Shown piece after piece: positions 23,396 through 33,533 of a stretch of DNA of 64,000 bases (position 1 is its first letter; every line of letters begins with the position of its first letter). The position numbers and the translations under genes are program-made. This stretch comes from Sugiyamaella lignohabitans (Eukaryota > Ascomycota > Dipodascomycetes > Dipodascales > Trichomonascaceae): NCBI RefSeq assembly GCF_001640025.1, contig NC_031674.1, positions 4,154,001 to 4,218,000 on the forward strand, in the 5' to 3' direction. The notes below the pieces were generated by a model. That model did no database searches and had not been told where the DNA came from. It was given only the letters and a program-made list of their open reading frames with translations.

Positions 23396-24776
23396 GATAT
23401 TAGTACTTTGTTTAATAAAACAGTTCAAATATGAATAAATCTGACCGACTGTCTAAGAGATAGTCGATTCGAGTTGAGATTTGAGCCAGAGCGTTAGCTT
23501 GTAGAGTAGCTATGAGCGAGCCAATACATCTTATCAGGGAATGTAACCCGCTTTATGCAATGTCGCTTGACCTAGTCAAACAGGTCCTAGAAATATGTTT
23601 ATTAAGGTCTAAGTCATGGTTTTTGGACTCCACAAATAGGTCCGTCGGAGATTTACTAGCTAAAATACCGGTTTTGCGTTCTGCAGGTCGCTTTGTTTAG
23701 TTCACCTCCTGTGTTTATCAGTGCTGATAATCACCGACTATCACTAGTCCAACGATGATTCTGGCGATTGAGCGGTGAAACACAGAACACCGGCCAATGC
23801 ATAGCGAGCTGCCGCGGTACTACTAAATCCCGTATCCCCCACTCCCTGTTACCGCGCTTAAGCATGGTGTAACTCAAATGCATCATCAGACTTAACGCAC
23901 ACAATTGGTTGGAACAAGTCCAGGAGCTTCGTGCTGGTCGCGACTTACACTCATGACCTATAGACAAATTGATGGCATACCTATAGATCAGGCTGCTGTA
24001 TTATTATAGTTATGAATTGCCTCCTAAAAAGCTTCTTGATTTGTCCCAAATGCTAATAATAAGCTCCACCAAACTTGTCCAGTCAGATAACAATAGGCAG
24101 AGAGAGATTACTGTAACTTCGTGAAAACCAAGCTTGTGCCTCGTTTCCTCGGGAAACCCAAGTCATCTGGATTTGACTCGAAATCACGCTGATCCATCCT
24201 CAAGTTGTTTTTTTTGGACTTGTCCAGGGTCCTGTTTCCCAAGTGGCTAAATAACCCATCTCTAGCAATGCGACCGGCGTGCTTGGTTACAAACTGGTGT
24301 TTCTAACTGCTTGCAGTTGGGTCTATGCACCAGCCGATATCTGCAGGTCTCAAAAATATGTCCTGGCCCTCAACTAAACTCTCTTATGGCTAGATTCTCT
24401 TGGTTGTGCAGTGCCAATCTGCACATGCATGCGCGGGGGCAGGAGGGGGAAACCGTTCTCCTAAGCGACTTGGCTTGATCAAAAGAAGATCTGTCTGATT
24501 GTGTCTCCTGCAAGACGTATATAGACCATTGCCAGCATTTGCAAGCTCTTGAAATAATGTACTTAAGAATCACCACGGACTGTTTTCAAAAGCGACCTTA
24601 CTAGTCTTTGTTGCAACAAGTCATATTATAATTGTTTTTCTTCTTCCTTGGTAAACGAACGATATTGTGGTTATAACGGAATTAACCCCTAGAGTGAGGA
24701 CTGTTGTTTACAGCTTGTGTACGAGGTTTGATAATAAGATCTGGCTTTCGTGTAACGTCCAGATCTGAAATTTCTC
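23396..24776. other. 1.4-kb intergenic interval before the Zn2Cys6 regulator
   Basis: The only clear element is a palindromic pair of GATA sites at 23715-23730. Short open frames here show no family features. Confidence 0.5.
23715..23730. promoter_or_regulatory. Inverted pair of GATA-factor sites
   Basis: TTATCAG-TG-CTGATAA is a perfect 7-bp inverted repeat made of two GATAA cores. Fungal nitrogen and iron GATA factors bind such sites. It is about 1.05 kb upstream of the regulator gene and 320 bp after the UNC-93-like gene, so its target is uncertain. Confidence 0.35.
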
Positions 24777-27428
24777 ATGACCACCGCTGAAATGGCTGGT
24801 GCAAATAGTATACCAAGGCAGCAGGGGTTTGTGTTTCACGACATAAAGCAAGAAGTGGATCGTAGTAGCATTCCTGGTCATGCCAGTACTGACGACCCAC
24901 ACTACACTCCGCTACCGCCACCCCCCTCAACTCCTCAGTGGAGTGCTGCCAACAATAATAACAGCAAATTGACCACGGGAACCTATTCAAACAATGCTGG
25001 AGAAGATTCCTCAAAGAAGCAAGTTTCTCAGAAAAAAAGGCCCTTGGCCTGTGTCAATTGCCGGTACAGTAAGCTTAAATGTCAGTTTTCATCGACTGCT
25101 GAACCACGGACATGTGATAGATGCAGATTACAAGGCGTAGTTTGTAAAGTAGAAGGGAGATCTGAGGAACGACAACATTTTGAAGAATTCTCCTCGAGGT
25201 TATCAAGAGTTGAGGATTTGTTGGATCGACTGATTGGAAAAATCGAAGCTAGTTATCCTCCTGCGGTTCCTCCTGAACATAGCCTACCGCCTGTACATGC
25301 TCAGGAAACAGCAGTGTCTTTGCAGAAAAGGCATAGTAGCTCTGCTAGTCTGGGTAATGGTACCTCGATTCCTCAGTCTCCCGCTTCATCTGTCTCCACC
25401 AGCACTTTATCGTCACCAGTTGTGTTGAAGAACAATCCCGTCATATGGCGCAAGAGGGACCGAAAGCCGGGCGGAACGGCTAAAGAACTATTATCTGAAC
25501 TTAACAACAATACTGGGGGCCCCCCTTCACCTGGGCCCATCGACTACCAAGATGAGGAGCCACCCAGTCTGCCTGCCAAGAGGATAAAGCTGACTCCTGA
25601 AGCACCGGGCCGAGACTTGATTGACCGCGGTTTGATCAATGCCTCTGAAGCTGACGAGTGTCTAATGTTCTTCAGTACCAACATCTCTCGCTATCTGCCT
25701 GTACTGGTTTTGAACTACGTCGTATACTTTGATTCTTCTGTCAGGCAGAGATCTCCTCTGCTGTTTGCTTCCGTTCTCGCTGTGGCATCCCTCTACCATC
25801 CATCTTATCGAAACAGACATAGGGTTTTCCGTAAAGAATTTGAAACTCTGGCTGAGAAAATGGATAGACCACGGATCGACTTACTTGACTCAAATGCAAA
25901 TAGCCAGCATGATATTCAGCCATTGCTAGACGATATATTGGCTCTTATTATTGCTGGAGCATGGATCGGTGGCGAGCTCGGTTTCCGGGCGAGTCTTGTA
26001 GCAAGTGAAATGTTCGGTTATTTGCTCCCGAAAGACCCTCAAAACTATCGATTCGAAGATCAGACCAGATCGATGCTGGGTGCGATTGGGTTGGTAACTT
26101 ATATAATTGAAAAGCGGCTGCGAATCATTCATGACAGACCCAGCCAACTTCCACCAGACGCATTGAGTAATAGACGTGACCAGTATCTGCCCGTGTTTCT
26201 ATCAGGTTTGTCGGGAAATTTGAAACCTTTACGGTCCATCGATCCTTCGGAGCTGAAGGCTACGGCCAATGTTGAACTATGCACATTAATGATGATGTAC
26301 CAACAAGAATTAAGTCATAAGGTAGAAGCTCATGTTATGACGCATTGGAATACTCAGTTGGACAAGTGGTTGTCAGAATGGATGGGTAAACTTACAACTC
26401 ATTTAAAGCCTTCAACTTGGAAGCCTCTAATGCTTACATTTCATTATGCTAAATTGTTTTTGAATTTACGCATCATTCAAGACACAACTCCTAGCGTCGA
26501 AGAGAACACAACATCGGCAGATGGCACATCTGCGACAAACCTTCTCGAAGCAGGTTTCATCCATTTTGTTACTCTTGCAGAAAAAGCTGCTTTGGACGTT
26601 CTTAATATGCTTGTTTTTGACGAAGATATCCAAAGGATGGTGCGGGTGGGTCCTGTGTTTTATCCCACCATCTTCGTAACTGCGGGAGCTTTCTTATTGA
26701 AGTTATTGTGTATTGGACCAATTATCCGATACCATGTGAATGAAGATATCCTGGTCTCAATGGTAGCTCAGGCGACGGCAAGACTTGAAGAGTCATTGGC
26801 ATCAGATATCCTTCCCTGTTACGTAACTGTCAGAAATCTTGGTGATGCATTAACGAAAGTAGTCAAGATTCTAGAATCAACGGGCAGATATTCTGCAGAT
26901 GGAACACTCTCTACAAATTATGACAAGTTGTCAACGGATCAAAAGGATACTAAGGGTCAGAGCTCAGACCGTGGTCACGTTCCTAATGGTTTGAATATTG
27001 TCCATGTACCTTTACCCATGGACTCTACTCAACCAGTGCCTCCCACTGGGCATAATATACAGACCAGCGGACCCTTTGAAGGACAGCCCATCCTTGCAAG
27101 TGCAAACTACCAATGGTCATTTGTGTCTGCTTATTCACAACCTCTCCAAGTTCAACAATTTCTACCAGTTCCACCTGCTCACCCACCTCCCTTGTCGCAA
27201 GGACAGCCTAGACTTGTCCCCGAAGGGATGGAGCCTTTACTACATCCGGAGGAGCCAGTACCACCCTCACCGCCGCAGCCTCTACCTACCAATGGATCTG
27301 GACAATGGCCTCTTGGTGGAGAAGGATTCAGAAATGTTTACAACAGCGATCCAAATTTCCTAATGGATGCACATAGTACGAATCTTCTTCAATCACTATT
27401 TGAGTCTCAGTTCATGAATGGTTCATAG
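24777..27428 (+). CDS. Zn2Cys6 fungal transcription factor
   Basis: 883 aa. An N-terminal Pro/Ser/Asn-rich region precedes a basic stretch (KKRPLA) and the binuclear zinc cluster at about residues 91-118. The cluster reads CVNCRYSKLKC, then CDRCRLQGVVC: Cys-x2-Cys-x6-Cys-x10-Cys-x2-Cys-x6-Cys. A short coiled coil follows (SRLSRVEDLLDRLIGKIE), the usual dimer element. The centre (about 280-720) is an alpha-helical fungal-specific regulatory domain. The C-terminus is rich in Pro and Gln and ends in an acidic/hydrophobic segment (NLLQSLFESQF) that could activate transcription. The orthologue and target genes cannot be read from sequence. The upstream region has no identifiable autoregulatory CGG repeat. 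Confidence 0.88.
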   Translation: MTTAEMAGANSIPRQQGFVFHDIKQEVDRSSIPGHASTDDPHYTPLPPPPSTPQWSAANNNNSKLTTGTYSNNAGEDSSKKQVSQKKRPLACVNCRYSKLKCQFSSTAEPRTCDRCRLQGVVCKVEGRSEERQHFEEFSSRLSRVEDLLDRLIGKIEASYPPAVPPEHSLPPVHAQETAVSLQKRHSSSASLGNGTSIPQSPASSVSTSTLSSPVVLKNNPVIWRKRDRKPGGTAKELLSELNNNTGGPPSPGPIDYQDEEPPSLPAKRIKLTPEAPGRDLIDRGLINASEADECLMFFSTNISRYLPVLVLNYVVYFDSSVRQRSPLLFASVLAVASLYHPSYRNRHRVFRKEFETLAEKMDRPRIDLLDSNANSQHDIQPLLDDILALIIAGAWIGGELGFRASLVASEMFGYLLPKDPQNYRFEDQTRSMLGAIGLVTYIIEKRLRIIHDRPSQLPPDALSNRRDQYLPVFLSGLSGNLKPLRSIDPSELKATANVELCTLMMMYQQELSHKVEAHVMTHWNTQLDKWLSEWMGKLTTHLKPSTWKPLMLTFHYAKLFLNLRIIQDTTPSVEENTTSADGTSATNLLEAGFIHFVTLAEKAALDVLNMLVFDEDIQRMVRVGPVFYPTIFVTAGAFLLKLLCIGPIIRYHVNEDILVSMVAQATARLEESLASDILPCYVTVRNLGDALTKVVKILESTGRYSADGTLSTNYDKLSTDQKDTKGQSSDRGHVPNGLNIVHVPLPMDSTQPVPPTGHNIQTSGPFEGQPILASANYQWSFVSAYSQPLQVQQFLPVPPAHPPPLSQGQPRLVPEGMEPLLHPEEPVPPSPPQPLPTNGSGQWPLGGEGFRNVYNSDPNFLMDAHSTNLLQSLFESQFMNGS

Positions 27429-27610
27429 AAGCCACCTTATTTATTTGCATTATATACTGAAAATACTAATTTTTCTGTATTTATTCAATCCTGGATTCCT
27501 CATTGACTTCTGTAAAGAGCTGTATTAAGCATTCGATGGTTTTCCTAATTTAATTGGATTCCTAAATCCTATGTCGACCCGCAACATACTGTATATGATT
27601 TAGGAGGACA

Positions 27611-27972
27611 TTACATATCATCTCCATATCCAGAAGAGCGTTGATATCCTCCACCACTAATGTGTTGACTATCATCATCGTCATTCCACCTATCCTCTTT
27701 TTGCTGCTGATTCCTGAATTTTGCGTCTACCTCATCGCTAACCTTATCACCGATTTTAGCATTTCTATCCGGATTTGAGTCAAACCCAGCCTCGTAAGAA
27801 TCACTATTGGATCCAGATTTCTGAAAAGTTAGAGACTGAAACACATCATGGTCACCCCACCACTTACCTTGCCCATAATATCGTAGTCATCAGTGCCAGC
27901 ACCGGACATGCTTTGAGAGGTATCAAGATCCTCGTCCTGGCTCAAAGCCATATTCTTCAGGTTTCTGGGCAT
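27611..27972 (-). CDS. Small hydrophilic protein, one intron; unknown function
   Basis: Exon 1 is 27972-27868 and exon 2 is 27820-27611, giving 104 aa. The 47-nt intron has GTAAGT at its start and CTCTAAC-TTTTCAG at its end, the same architecture as the other introns in this window. The protein is highly charged, lacks any hydrophobic segment and is rich in Asp, Ser, Gly, Asn and Gln. It begins MPRNLKNMALSQDEDLD. The middle has an amphipathic stretch (KIGDKVSDEVDAKFRNQQ). The tail is Gly/Tyr-rich (GGGYQRSSGYGDDM). I do not recognise a family. The composition resembles hydrophilins. The promoter has a TATA box overlapping a stress-response (AGGGG) element. A stress role is inferred only from these two points. 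Confidence 0.65.
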
Positions 27973-28735
27973 GTTAAATAAATTGGCTCTCTGATGGTAT
28001 GGTAGTATATGTTCGAAAATTGGCTAAGGATCAGAAATAGTTCGACTTGCTGCCCCTTTTATAGTGCTGGGGAATTGCAATAATCAACTTGCTTGCTGTT
28101 TACCTTCAGAAGGTACTTTTCTTTGTTCAAACAAGGAAATGTGTACTAGATATACAGCTATTGCTTTTCGACTAGTTGGGGTTTCCTATTTGGACTCGAG
28201 GATAAAATAGTATTAGTGTCTTAGACATATTCGATCAAGGGTTTCCCCATACAAACAAGTCTTTGACCACCCTTTGACCCTGATTCAAATTTAACCTAGG
28301 TTAAGATGTGGCATTACATTACTGTTGGTGCAAATCTAAGGATTCTATATAACAAGGAGACTATTGATTGGGACTCTTGTGCTCTAGTTAGAAAAGGACC
28401 CCCATTGTTTTATGTGGAATTTGAGATCTAATCTTGATGTTTGCTGCAGGTCCCGACCCTGCATGATGAGCATCTTGCTCAGCAAAAATACGTCACTTAG
28501 ACGCAATCATTTCCATGTACGTGGTCGTTGAATACAAAATGCGAGAGATGATAAACCAAGATGCAAGCTACCTGTGTTAAGTTACCTAGTTATCTGACCG
28601 AGAACGACTGAAAAATCGTTTTTAGGATACCCCGGGCTGTTGCTAGGTCCGCTCATAGTGCGCCGCACCTATTTGATAAGGATAAGCAATGACAACTCTC
28701 CTATATGCTGATCACTCTGGGCTCATCAGCACACA
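27973..28735. other. Divergent promoter region
   Basis: 763 bp shared between the small hydrophilic gene (minus) and the SidJ-like hydrolase (plus). It contains the TATA/STRE pair at 28053-28063. No gene is seen. Confidence 0.5.
28053..28063 (-). promoter_or_regulatory. TATA box overlapping an AGGGG stress element
   Basis: On the minus strand the string reads TATAAAAGGGG. This is a TATA box running into AGGGG, the core of the yeast stress-response element, 81-91 bp upstream of the ATG at 27972. Confidence 0.45.
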
Positions 28736-29659
28736 ATGTCATACCCTATTAATGCCAGGGTCCACAAATACTATTCAAACTTAATAGCAATCGAACATTA
28801 TAATATCTTTGAGGTCGCTCATGATAAGATTGTTATCTTTCTTGGAGGGTTAGGAGACGGTATTACAACAGTGCCTTACGTGCGCCATCTGGCGGTTGAA
28901 CTTGATAAACATGGATGGGGTTTAGTGGAAATCCTCACTACTTCTTCTTATACAGGTTGGGGAACTGGATCCTTGGTGAGAGATGCATTGGAGATAACAA
29001 AAGCTATTCGTTATTTTAAGAGCAAAACAGGAGGCTCCAAAGCGAAGATTGTGGTGATGGGCCACTCGACCGGTACCCAACAAACCATGTATTATCTTAC
29101 CCAGCAATACAGCACTGATACAAATGACCTTGAAAAAAGACCGCAAATTGACGGAGCTATATTACAAGCGCCATGTTCGGATCGGGAAGCTTATGAATTA
29201 CTAAATGGACGGCACGTCTACGAAGAATATTTGAAGTTTGCCAAGGAGTGGGTTCATCGAGGAAATGGTAATGAAGTACTACCCCAAAGGTTTGCAGAAA
29301 CATTTTTTAACACTTCTGTCAATGCTAACCGATGGGTATCACTTATGGATGTAAGAGGTGGTGATGATTACTTTTCGTCAGATTTGAATGCCAATGACCA
29401 CCGCACAACATTTGGTAAGGTACGGAGTAAATTATTAGTTGTTTTTTCAGGGAATGATCAGTTTGTGCCTGGAACGGTCGACAAAGATATGCTGGTGAGA
29501 CAATGGCAATCTGCCACCGTACCAGAATTATGGAGTGCTCACTCAGGCGTTGTCAAGGGTGCAACCCATGAAGTTGGCCAAGAGTCTGAACCTGGGGCCA
29601 GGGAAGAGCTCATATCCCGCGTCTGTGCATTTCTGACAAATGAAGTCGACGGACAATAA
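28736..29659 (+). CDS. DUF1749 alpha/beta hydrolase, SidJ-like siderophore esterase
   Basis: 307 aa with the DUF1749 layout. The first strand is KIVIFLGGLGDGITTVPYV, whose GGLGDG supplies the oxyanion-hole region. The nucleophile elbow is GHSTGTQ (Ser at about residue 110). QAPCSDREA follows the nucleophile strand. The late strand is LLVVFSGNDQFVP (likely acid Asp), and the catalytic His is in GATHEVG. A. fumigatus SidJ, a member of this family, hydrolyses intracellular fusarinine C siderophores. S. pombe and other yeasts without siderophore synthesis also keep members, so the substrate here is uncertain. No signal peptide is present, so it is probably cytosolic. A ferric reductase gene lies 5 kb downstream. 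Confidence 0.82.
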   Translation: MSYPINARVHKYYSNLIAIEHYNIFEVAHDKIVIFLGGLGDGITTVPYVRHLAVELDKHGWGLVEILTTSSYTGWGTGSLVRDALEITKAIRYFKSKTGGSKAKIVVMGHSTGTQQTMYYLTQQYSTDTNDLEKRPQIDGAILQAPCSDREAYELLNGRHVYEEYLKFAKEWVHRGNGNEVLPQRFAETFFNTSVNANRWVSLMDVRGGDDYFSSDLNANDHRTTFGKVRSKLLVVFSGNDQFVPGTVDKDMLVRQWQSATVPELWSAHSGVVKGATHEVGQESEPGAREELISRVCAFLTNEVDGQ

Positions 29660-29799
29660 AGTAGTATCTGAAATCGTTTATTGTTTAGCGTAACCAATTT
29701 AACCCATAGTCACATAGAGACAGTACTTCTCGGTAGCACGTGACAAAGTTGGGGTCTGCATAGATGAATGTGAATCTTTCTAAATAGAACACAACCACG

Positions 29800-31410
29800 A
29801 TGGCAGAAACAAATAGGAAAAAAGTGTGAGTAATATATATATTGTGAAAACTGTATATAGCCCGAAAAGTGTACTGTACTGACGTACTATTCAGCCTTGT
29901 ATTTGGGTCCGCCAACGGTCGCGCAGTTGATATCTTGAATCAAATAAACAAAATCAATGGATCTAGAGCTGGGCCATTTGATCTGGCCATCCTTGTTGGG
30001 GACGTTTTCACATCTAGAACCATTGATAATGATGTACAGCGTGTTTTGAAGGGTGAAATTGATTCAGACATTCCTGTGTATTTTTCAGAAGCCTCAACAG
30101 ACTTGCATGAGCTGATAAAGGCGAGAATATCTTCATCAGACTCTAACGAATTGAGTCCTAATATTATGTATCTTGGCCCTGGTGAGAAGATTGCAACAGC
30201 AGGCGGACTTTCTATTTCAAGTTATGGAAAAAAATCCTACAGTGACAGTGATGCTGAGGGTCTAGTGGATATCTTATTTGGCTCGGATTGGCCACTTGAT
30301 ATTACTCGATTAACAGAGGGATTCCCTGGATCTACAAGAGTCAACTACGAATCGTACGCTAAGGGTATTGCACAGAAATTAAAACCAAGGTATCACTTTG
30401 TATCTAATCCCCGGTACAATGTTTTTTGGGAACGACAACCGTTTTCCTGGGAAGAGGTGGACAACAGTCAGAGCAGGGTTACAAGATTTATAAGTTTAGC
30501 TGATTTCCAAACAAAAGATCAAAAATGGTTCTACGCATTCAAAATCGATGTCACTATTGATAGGACCGCCTTAACACCAGCTAATTCCACGACCAACCCA
30601 TACTCGGTAACCTCTCCACCTAAAAGACCAATGGGGGAGTTTGATAATATTTGGGATGAGAACAACCCAGAACGTCTGAGCATTGATAGAGAGTCTGATA
30701 AAACAAGAAGCAAAAAGAAGAGAAAGACAGCACAGATAATGTCTGTCAATCCGGAGAGCTGCTTTTTTTGTTTGTCGAATCCTAAGATTGATAGAGCTTT
30801 AATATCCTCCATTGGAGAAGAATTCTATTTGGCGCTTGCCAAGGGACCATTGATATCTGGTCAGACAAAATCCCAGTTAGGATGCCCAGGACATGTATTA
30901 ATTATCCCTATGTCACATGTTCCTACATACAAATCATTGACATTTGGCGGAGATTCACACAAATTTATTCTCGAAAAAAAGAAATATGAAATTGCATTGA
31001 AGCAGATGTACTCCGAACATGGATTATATTATGTTTCTTTTGAAATCAATCGAAAAAACGGTGTACATGTTCATACTCAGGTGATTCCTGTGCCAGAGAA
31101 CCGAGTTCCTTTAATCGAGTCAACGTTCAAAGAAGAAGGTCGTAAGCTCGGTATTCATCTTAAGAACCGTGAAGTCCATGACGAGGAAGAGGAGTATTTC
31201 AAACTCACTCTGCCAGATTCCTCTACTCTTGTTGCATCCATCGGCACTCGGAACAGATTTGATTTGCAATTTGGCAGACGTGTAATGGCCATAATCTTAG
31301 GAATTGAGGAACAGAGTGACTGGCGACAGTGTTTCCAGACAGAGAGTGAAGAGCAGACTGATTGTTTCGAGTTCAAAAAAAGATTCAAGACGTTCGATTT
31401 TACATTATAG
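29800..31410 (+). CDS. DRN1: Drn1/Cwf19-like protein, one intron
   Basis: Exon 1 is 29800-29825 and exon 2 is 29895-31410, giving 513 aa. The 69-nt intron is GTGAGT..TACTGAC-GTACTATTCAG. Splicing gives MAETNRKKVLVFGSANGR, matching the calcineurin-like N-terminal domain of the family (VFGSANGR, then DLAILVGD). Taking the frame without the intron would give an unrelated start. A charged linker with a basic nuclear-type cluster (about 270-290) follows. The CwfJ C-terminal domain 1 comes next: CFFCLSNP, HVLIIPMSHVP, and the HIT-like HVHTQVIPVP. CwfJ domain 2 is around residues 430-500. Drn1 binds the debranching enzyme Dbr1 and aids turnover of intron lariats in the nucleus. Confidence 0.92.
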
Positions 31411-31839
31411 AGAAATATATTAGGCGCATTTTGTCTTCTGGAGGAATATTTATGTATGGAATAGCGAATATCATCTATTAATTGTTATTAACATTCAATG
31501 GGTATTAATATTTGATATATATGTATCGATGTTACATGACTTGTATTATAAGAACATACGAGAATGTAGAAAGAAGTTTAACTACAATAACTATTGCCAT
31601 TCCTCGCTAGTCGAAAATCAAGCTGGTCGTTCTTATCGAACAGGAAGTCTTGAACTACTTCAACACCAGGATCGGTCTGTCTGTAAACATAATGGTATCA
31701 CAGATATCTTATCTAACGATATGACCCTTGCGTGGCACAGAGTCAGTCAACGTGAATGCCGATCGGAACTTGAATTAGAGCAATATGCAATGATGACAAG
31801 TCTTATATTTTGTTATATAACTAAATTTGGTGTAGATTG

Positions 31840-31860
31840 ATGCAAAACGGTCCATATTGA
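31840..31860 (+). promoter_or_regulatory. Upstream ORF A in the GCN4 leader (6 codons)
   Basis: ATG CAA AAC GGT CCA TAT TGA. It lies about 590 nt before the first plausible start of the Gcn4 reading frame. It belongs to the leader only if the mRNA starts upstream of here, which I cannot see. Confidence 0.35.
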
Positions 31861-31891
31861 ATTTTATTATCGAGGGTTACTCTAACCGTTT

Positions 31892-31903
31892 ATGTGCAGG
31901 TGA
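31892..31903 (+). promoter_or_regulatory. Upstream ORF B in the GCN4 leader (3 codons)
   Basis: ATG TGC AGG TGA encodes Met-Cys-Arg. A three-codon uORF far from the main frame recalls uORF1 of S. cerevisiae GCN4 (Met-Ala-Cys). It overlaps a possible 3' splice site (CTCTAAC at 31880-31886, CAG at 31897-31899). No other ATG occurs on this strand until 32678. Confidence 0.45.
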
Positions 31904-32447
31904 CTAATCAGGAGTCTGCGCCGTGTATTCTGGCCTGAAATTTACCCAAGCAAAACCGATTTTACAGAGCGATAAGCAGACCCCGCCAAGGAATCGACGG
32001 GAACAGAGCCGACATTGTAAGTTGGTGCGTGATACGGCACTAATCGAACTCAATTATAAAACCACAGCGACTGCCACTTTTCTTCCGGATTTTTTGAAAT
32101 ATTAAGTTTATCAACATTGAATAGTCTACTCATTCCCCACTGAAATCAGGGAGATTTGTAGTTAGGTAAGGACGTAATTGGAAATATTCTCTTCCTTTAT
32201 CTCGTTCCTTTACATTGGTCAAATAGTCTAGCGTGACTTTATAATAGACCAGGCTTTTTAAAGTCAATCACACTCAGTCATCTTAAGTGCTTTAATTTTC
32301 GATCAGTCACTATATAGGAGTGATCATACTTCGGTGCTGTTATTGGTTGCTGCTGTTAATCTTCAGGCAACTTCAATTTAACGCGCTTGAAAAGTTCATA
32401 TCTCTGAACTTTTACTCATTGTTTAGTCGTTCGTCAACGTATTAAAA

Positions 32448-33533
32448 CTGTCGGATTTATCTCCAGGGACCTCTTTCTTAGAACCTTTGTCAGATACATC
32501 ACAACCACAGTTTACTTCGTTAAATCTCGCTGAATTAGAAGACAGTTTTTTGAACCAGTCTCATTCACTAAATCTTTCTTCTGAAAGCCCAGTTTCTTTA
32601 TTATCAAGAAACGTATTGAATAGTCAGCGAACAGAAATTCTTTCTCCTGCCTATTCACTCAATACCCCAAATCAGAAATGTATTCCGTCGTCAGAAATAC
32701 AGAAACAATCTCCAGGGAACGCCGCGCTGGATCCCCTCCAGCTGAAGGCGGCGTCTCCTTCCCAGGAGATAATGGGTTTGTTGTCAGATGTTAATCGTGA
32801 CAATACACCCGCTCTTTTGTGTGATGAATTCCTTATTTTCCCTGATGATAATGATAATACCTTTGTGACTTGCTCAGCTCCAGTTAGTTGTGAAGAGTCC
32901 CCGTCATCTTGTTCCCCTGTTACTCTTGTTGCTCCGTCCAGTACATCTACTTTTGTTGCTTCTGAATTCTCAACTCCAGATATGGTTAATCCTGTCGTCA
33001 ACAGCATTCCTCGTATGTTAGATCAAAATGCGAAGTTGTTGGCGTCAACCATGTTTGATATTGATGAGAAATCTGCTTCTGCGGAGTCTGAATGGTCTCC
33101 GTTATTCGATACTTCTGACAAAACCTCTCCTTTGCCCGAATCTCAGTCGGGTTCAAAGCCATGGTCTCCATTATTTAAGCCTGCTGATATTACTTCTCCA
33201 GTTCCAAAGATTGAGGTGAGTTTCACTTGTGAGAAACGTAGTGCCATTGTCATGGCTGGCGATGACGACTCTTTTGAGTTGTCTCATAAACGGATGAAGA
33301 TTAGCAGTTCCTCTGATGTGAAGCCGATCATTGTAAAGAACCCTAGTGACCCTGCCAGTGTTAGAAGGGCTCGTAACACGGAGGCCGCCAGACGCTCTCG
33401 TGCCAAGAAAAATGCTCGTATTGACCATTTGGAAGCCATTGTTGCTGAGTTACAATCGAGAAATTCGATGCTTGAAGCTGAAAATAATGTTCTGCGCCGG
33501 CTACAGAACCTTCCACCCAGCTCAAATATCTAG
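32448..33533 (+). CDS. GCN4: Gcn4 bZIP activator; start codon unresolved
   Basis: Gcn4 activates amino-acid biosynthetic genes during starvation. The C-terminal bZIP is unmistakable: basic region VRRARNTEAARRSRAKK, then a leucine zipper to residue ~340 (IDHLEAIVAEL, SMLEAENNVL). The centre has two WSPLF motifs at 33093-33107 and 33162-33176, the kind of aromatic core (WTSLF) found in the central activation domain of S. cerevisiae Gcn4. The frame is open from 32427 to the stop at 33533. It has no ATG before 32772, which would give only 254 aa. An out-of-frame ATG at 32678 opens an ORF that overlaps that site. A CTG at 32448 with A at -3 is the best near-cognate start, and a TTG is at 32487. 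An undetected upstream exon is the alternative. I report the CTG only as a working start. Confidence 0.85.
   Translation: MSDLSPGTSFLEPLSDTSQPQFTSLNLAELEDSFLNQSHSLNLSSESPVSLLSRNVLNSQRTEILSPAYSLNTPNQKCIPSSEIQKQSPGNAALDPLQLKAASPSQEIMGLLSDVNRDNTPALLCDEFLIFPDDNDNTFVTCSAPVSCEESPSSCSPVTLVAPSSTSTFVASEFSTPDMVNPVVNSIPRMLDQNAKLLASTMFDIDEKSASAESEWSPLFDTSDKTSPLPESQSGSKPWSPLFKPADITSPVPKIEVSFTCEKRSAIVMAGDDDSFELSHKRMKISSSSDVKPIIVKNPSDPASVRRARNTEAARRSRAKKNARIDHLEAIVAELQSRNSMLEAENNVLRRLQNLPPSSNI

Larger units (their letters stand above)
31411..32447. other. DRN1 3' region and long AUG-poor GCN4 leader
   Basis: The stretch 31895-32677 contains no ATG on the + strand, although it is about 780 nt long. It holds two good 5' splice strings (GTAAGT at 32017, GTAAGG at 32166). 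One branch/3' splice string is at 31880-31899. This suggests a selected leader, possibly with introns. No separate protein gene is seen. Confidence 0.5.

Noticed and set aside
31529..31840. 103-codon open frame between DRN1 and GCN4 as a 5' exon of GCN4
   Set aside because: It is Tyr/Asn-rich without Gcn4-like sequence and has no good donor in a phase that would join the main frame. It is not fully excluded.
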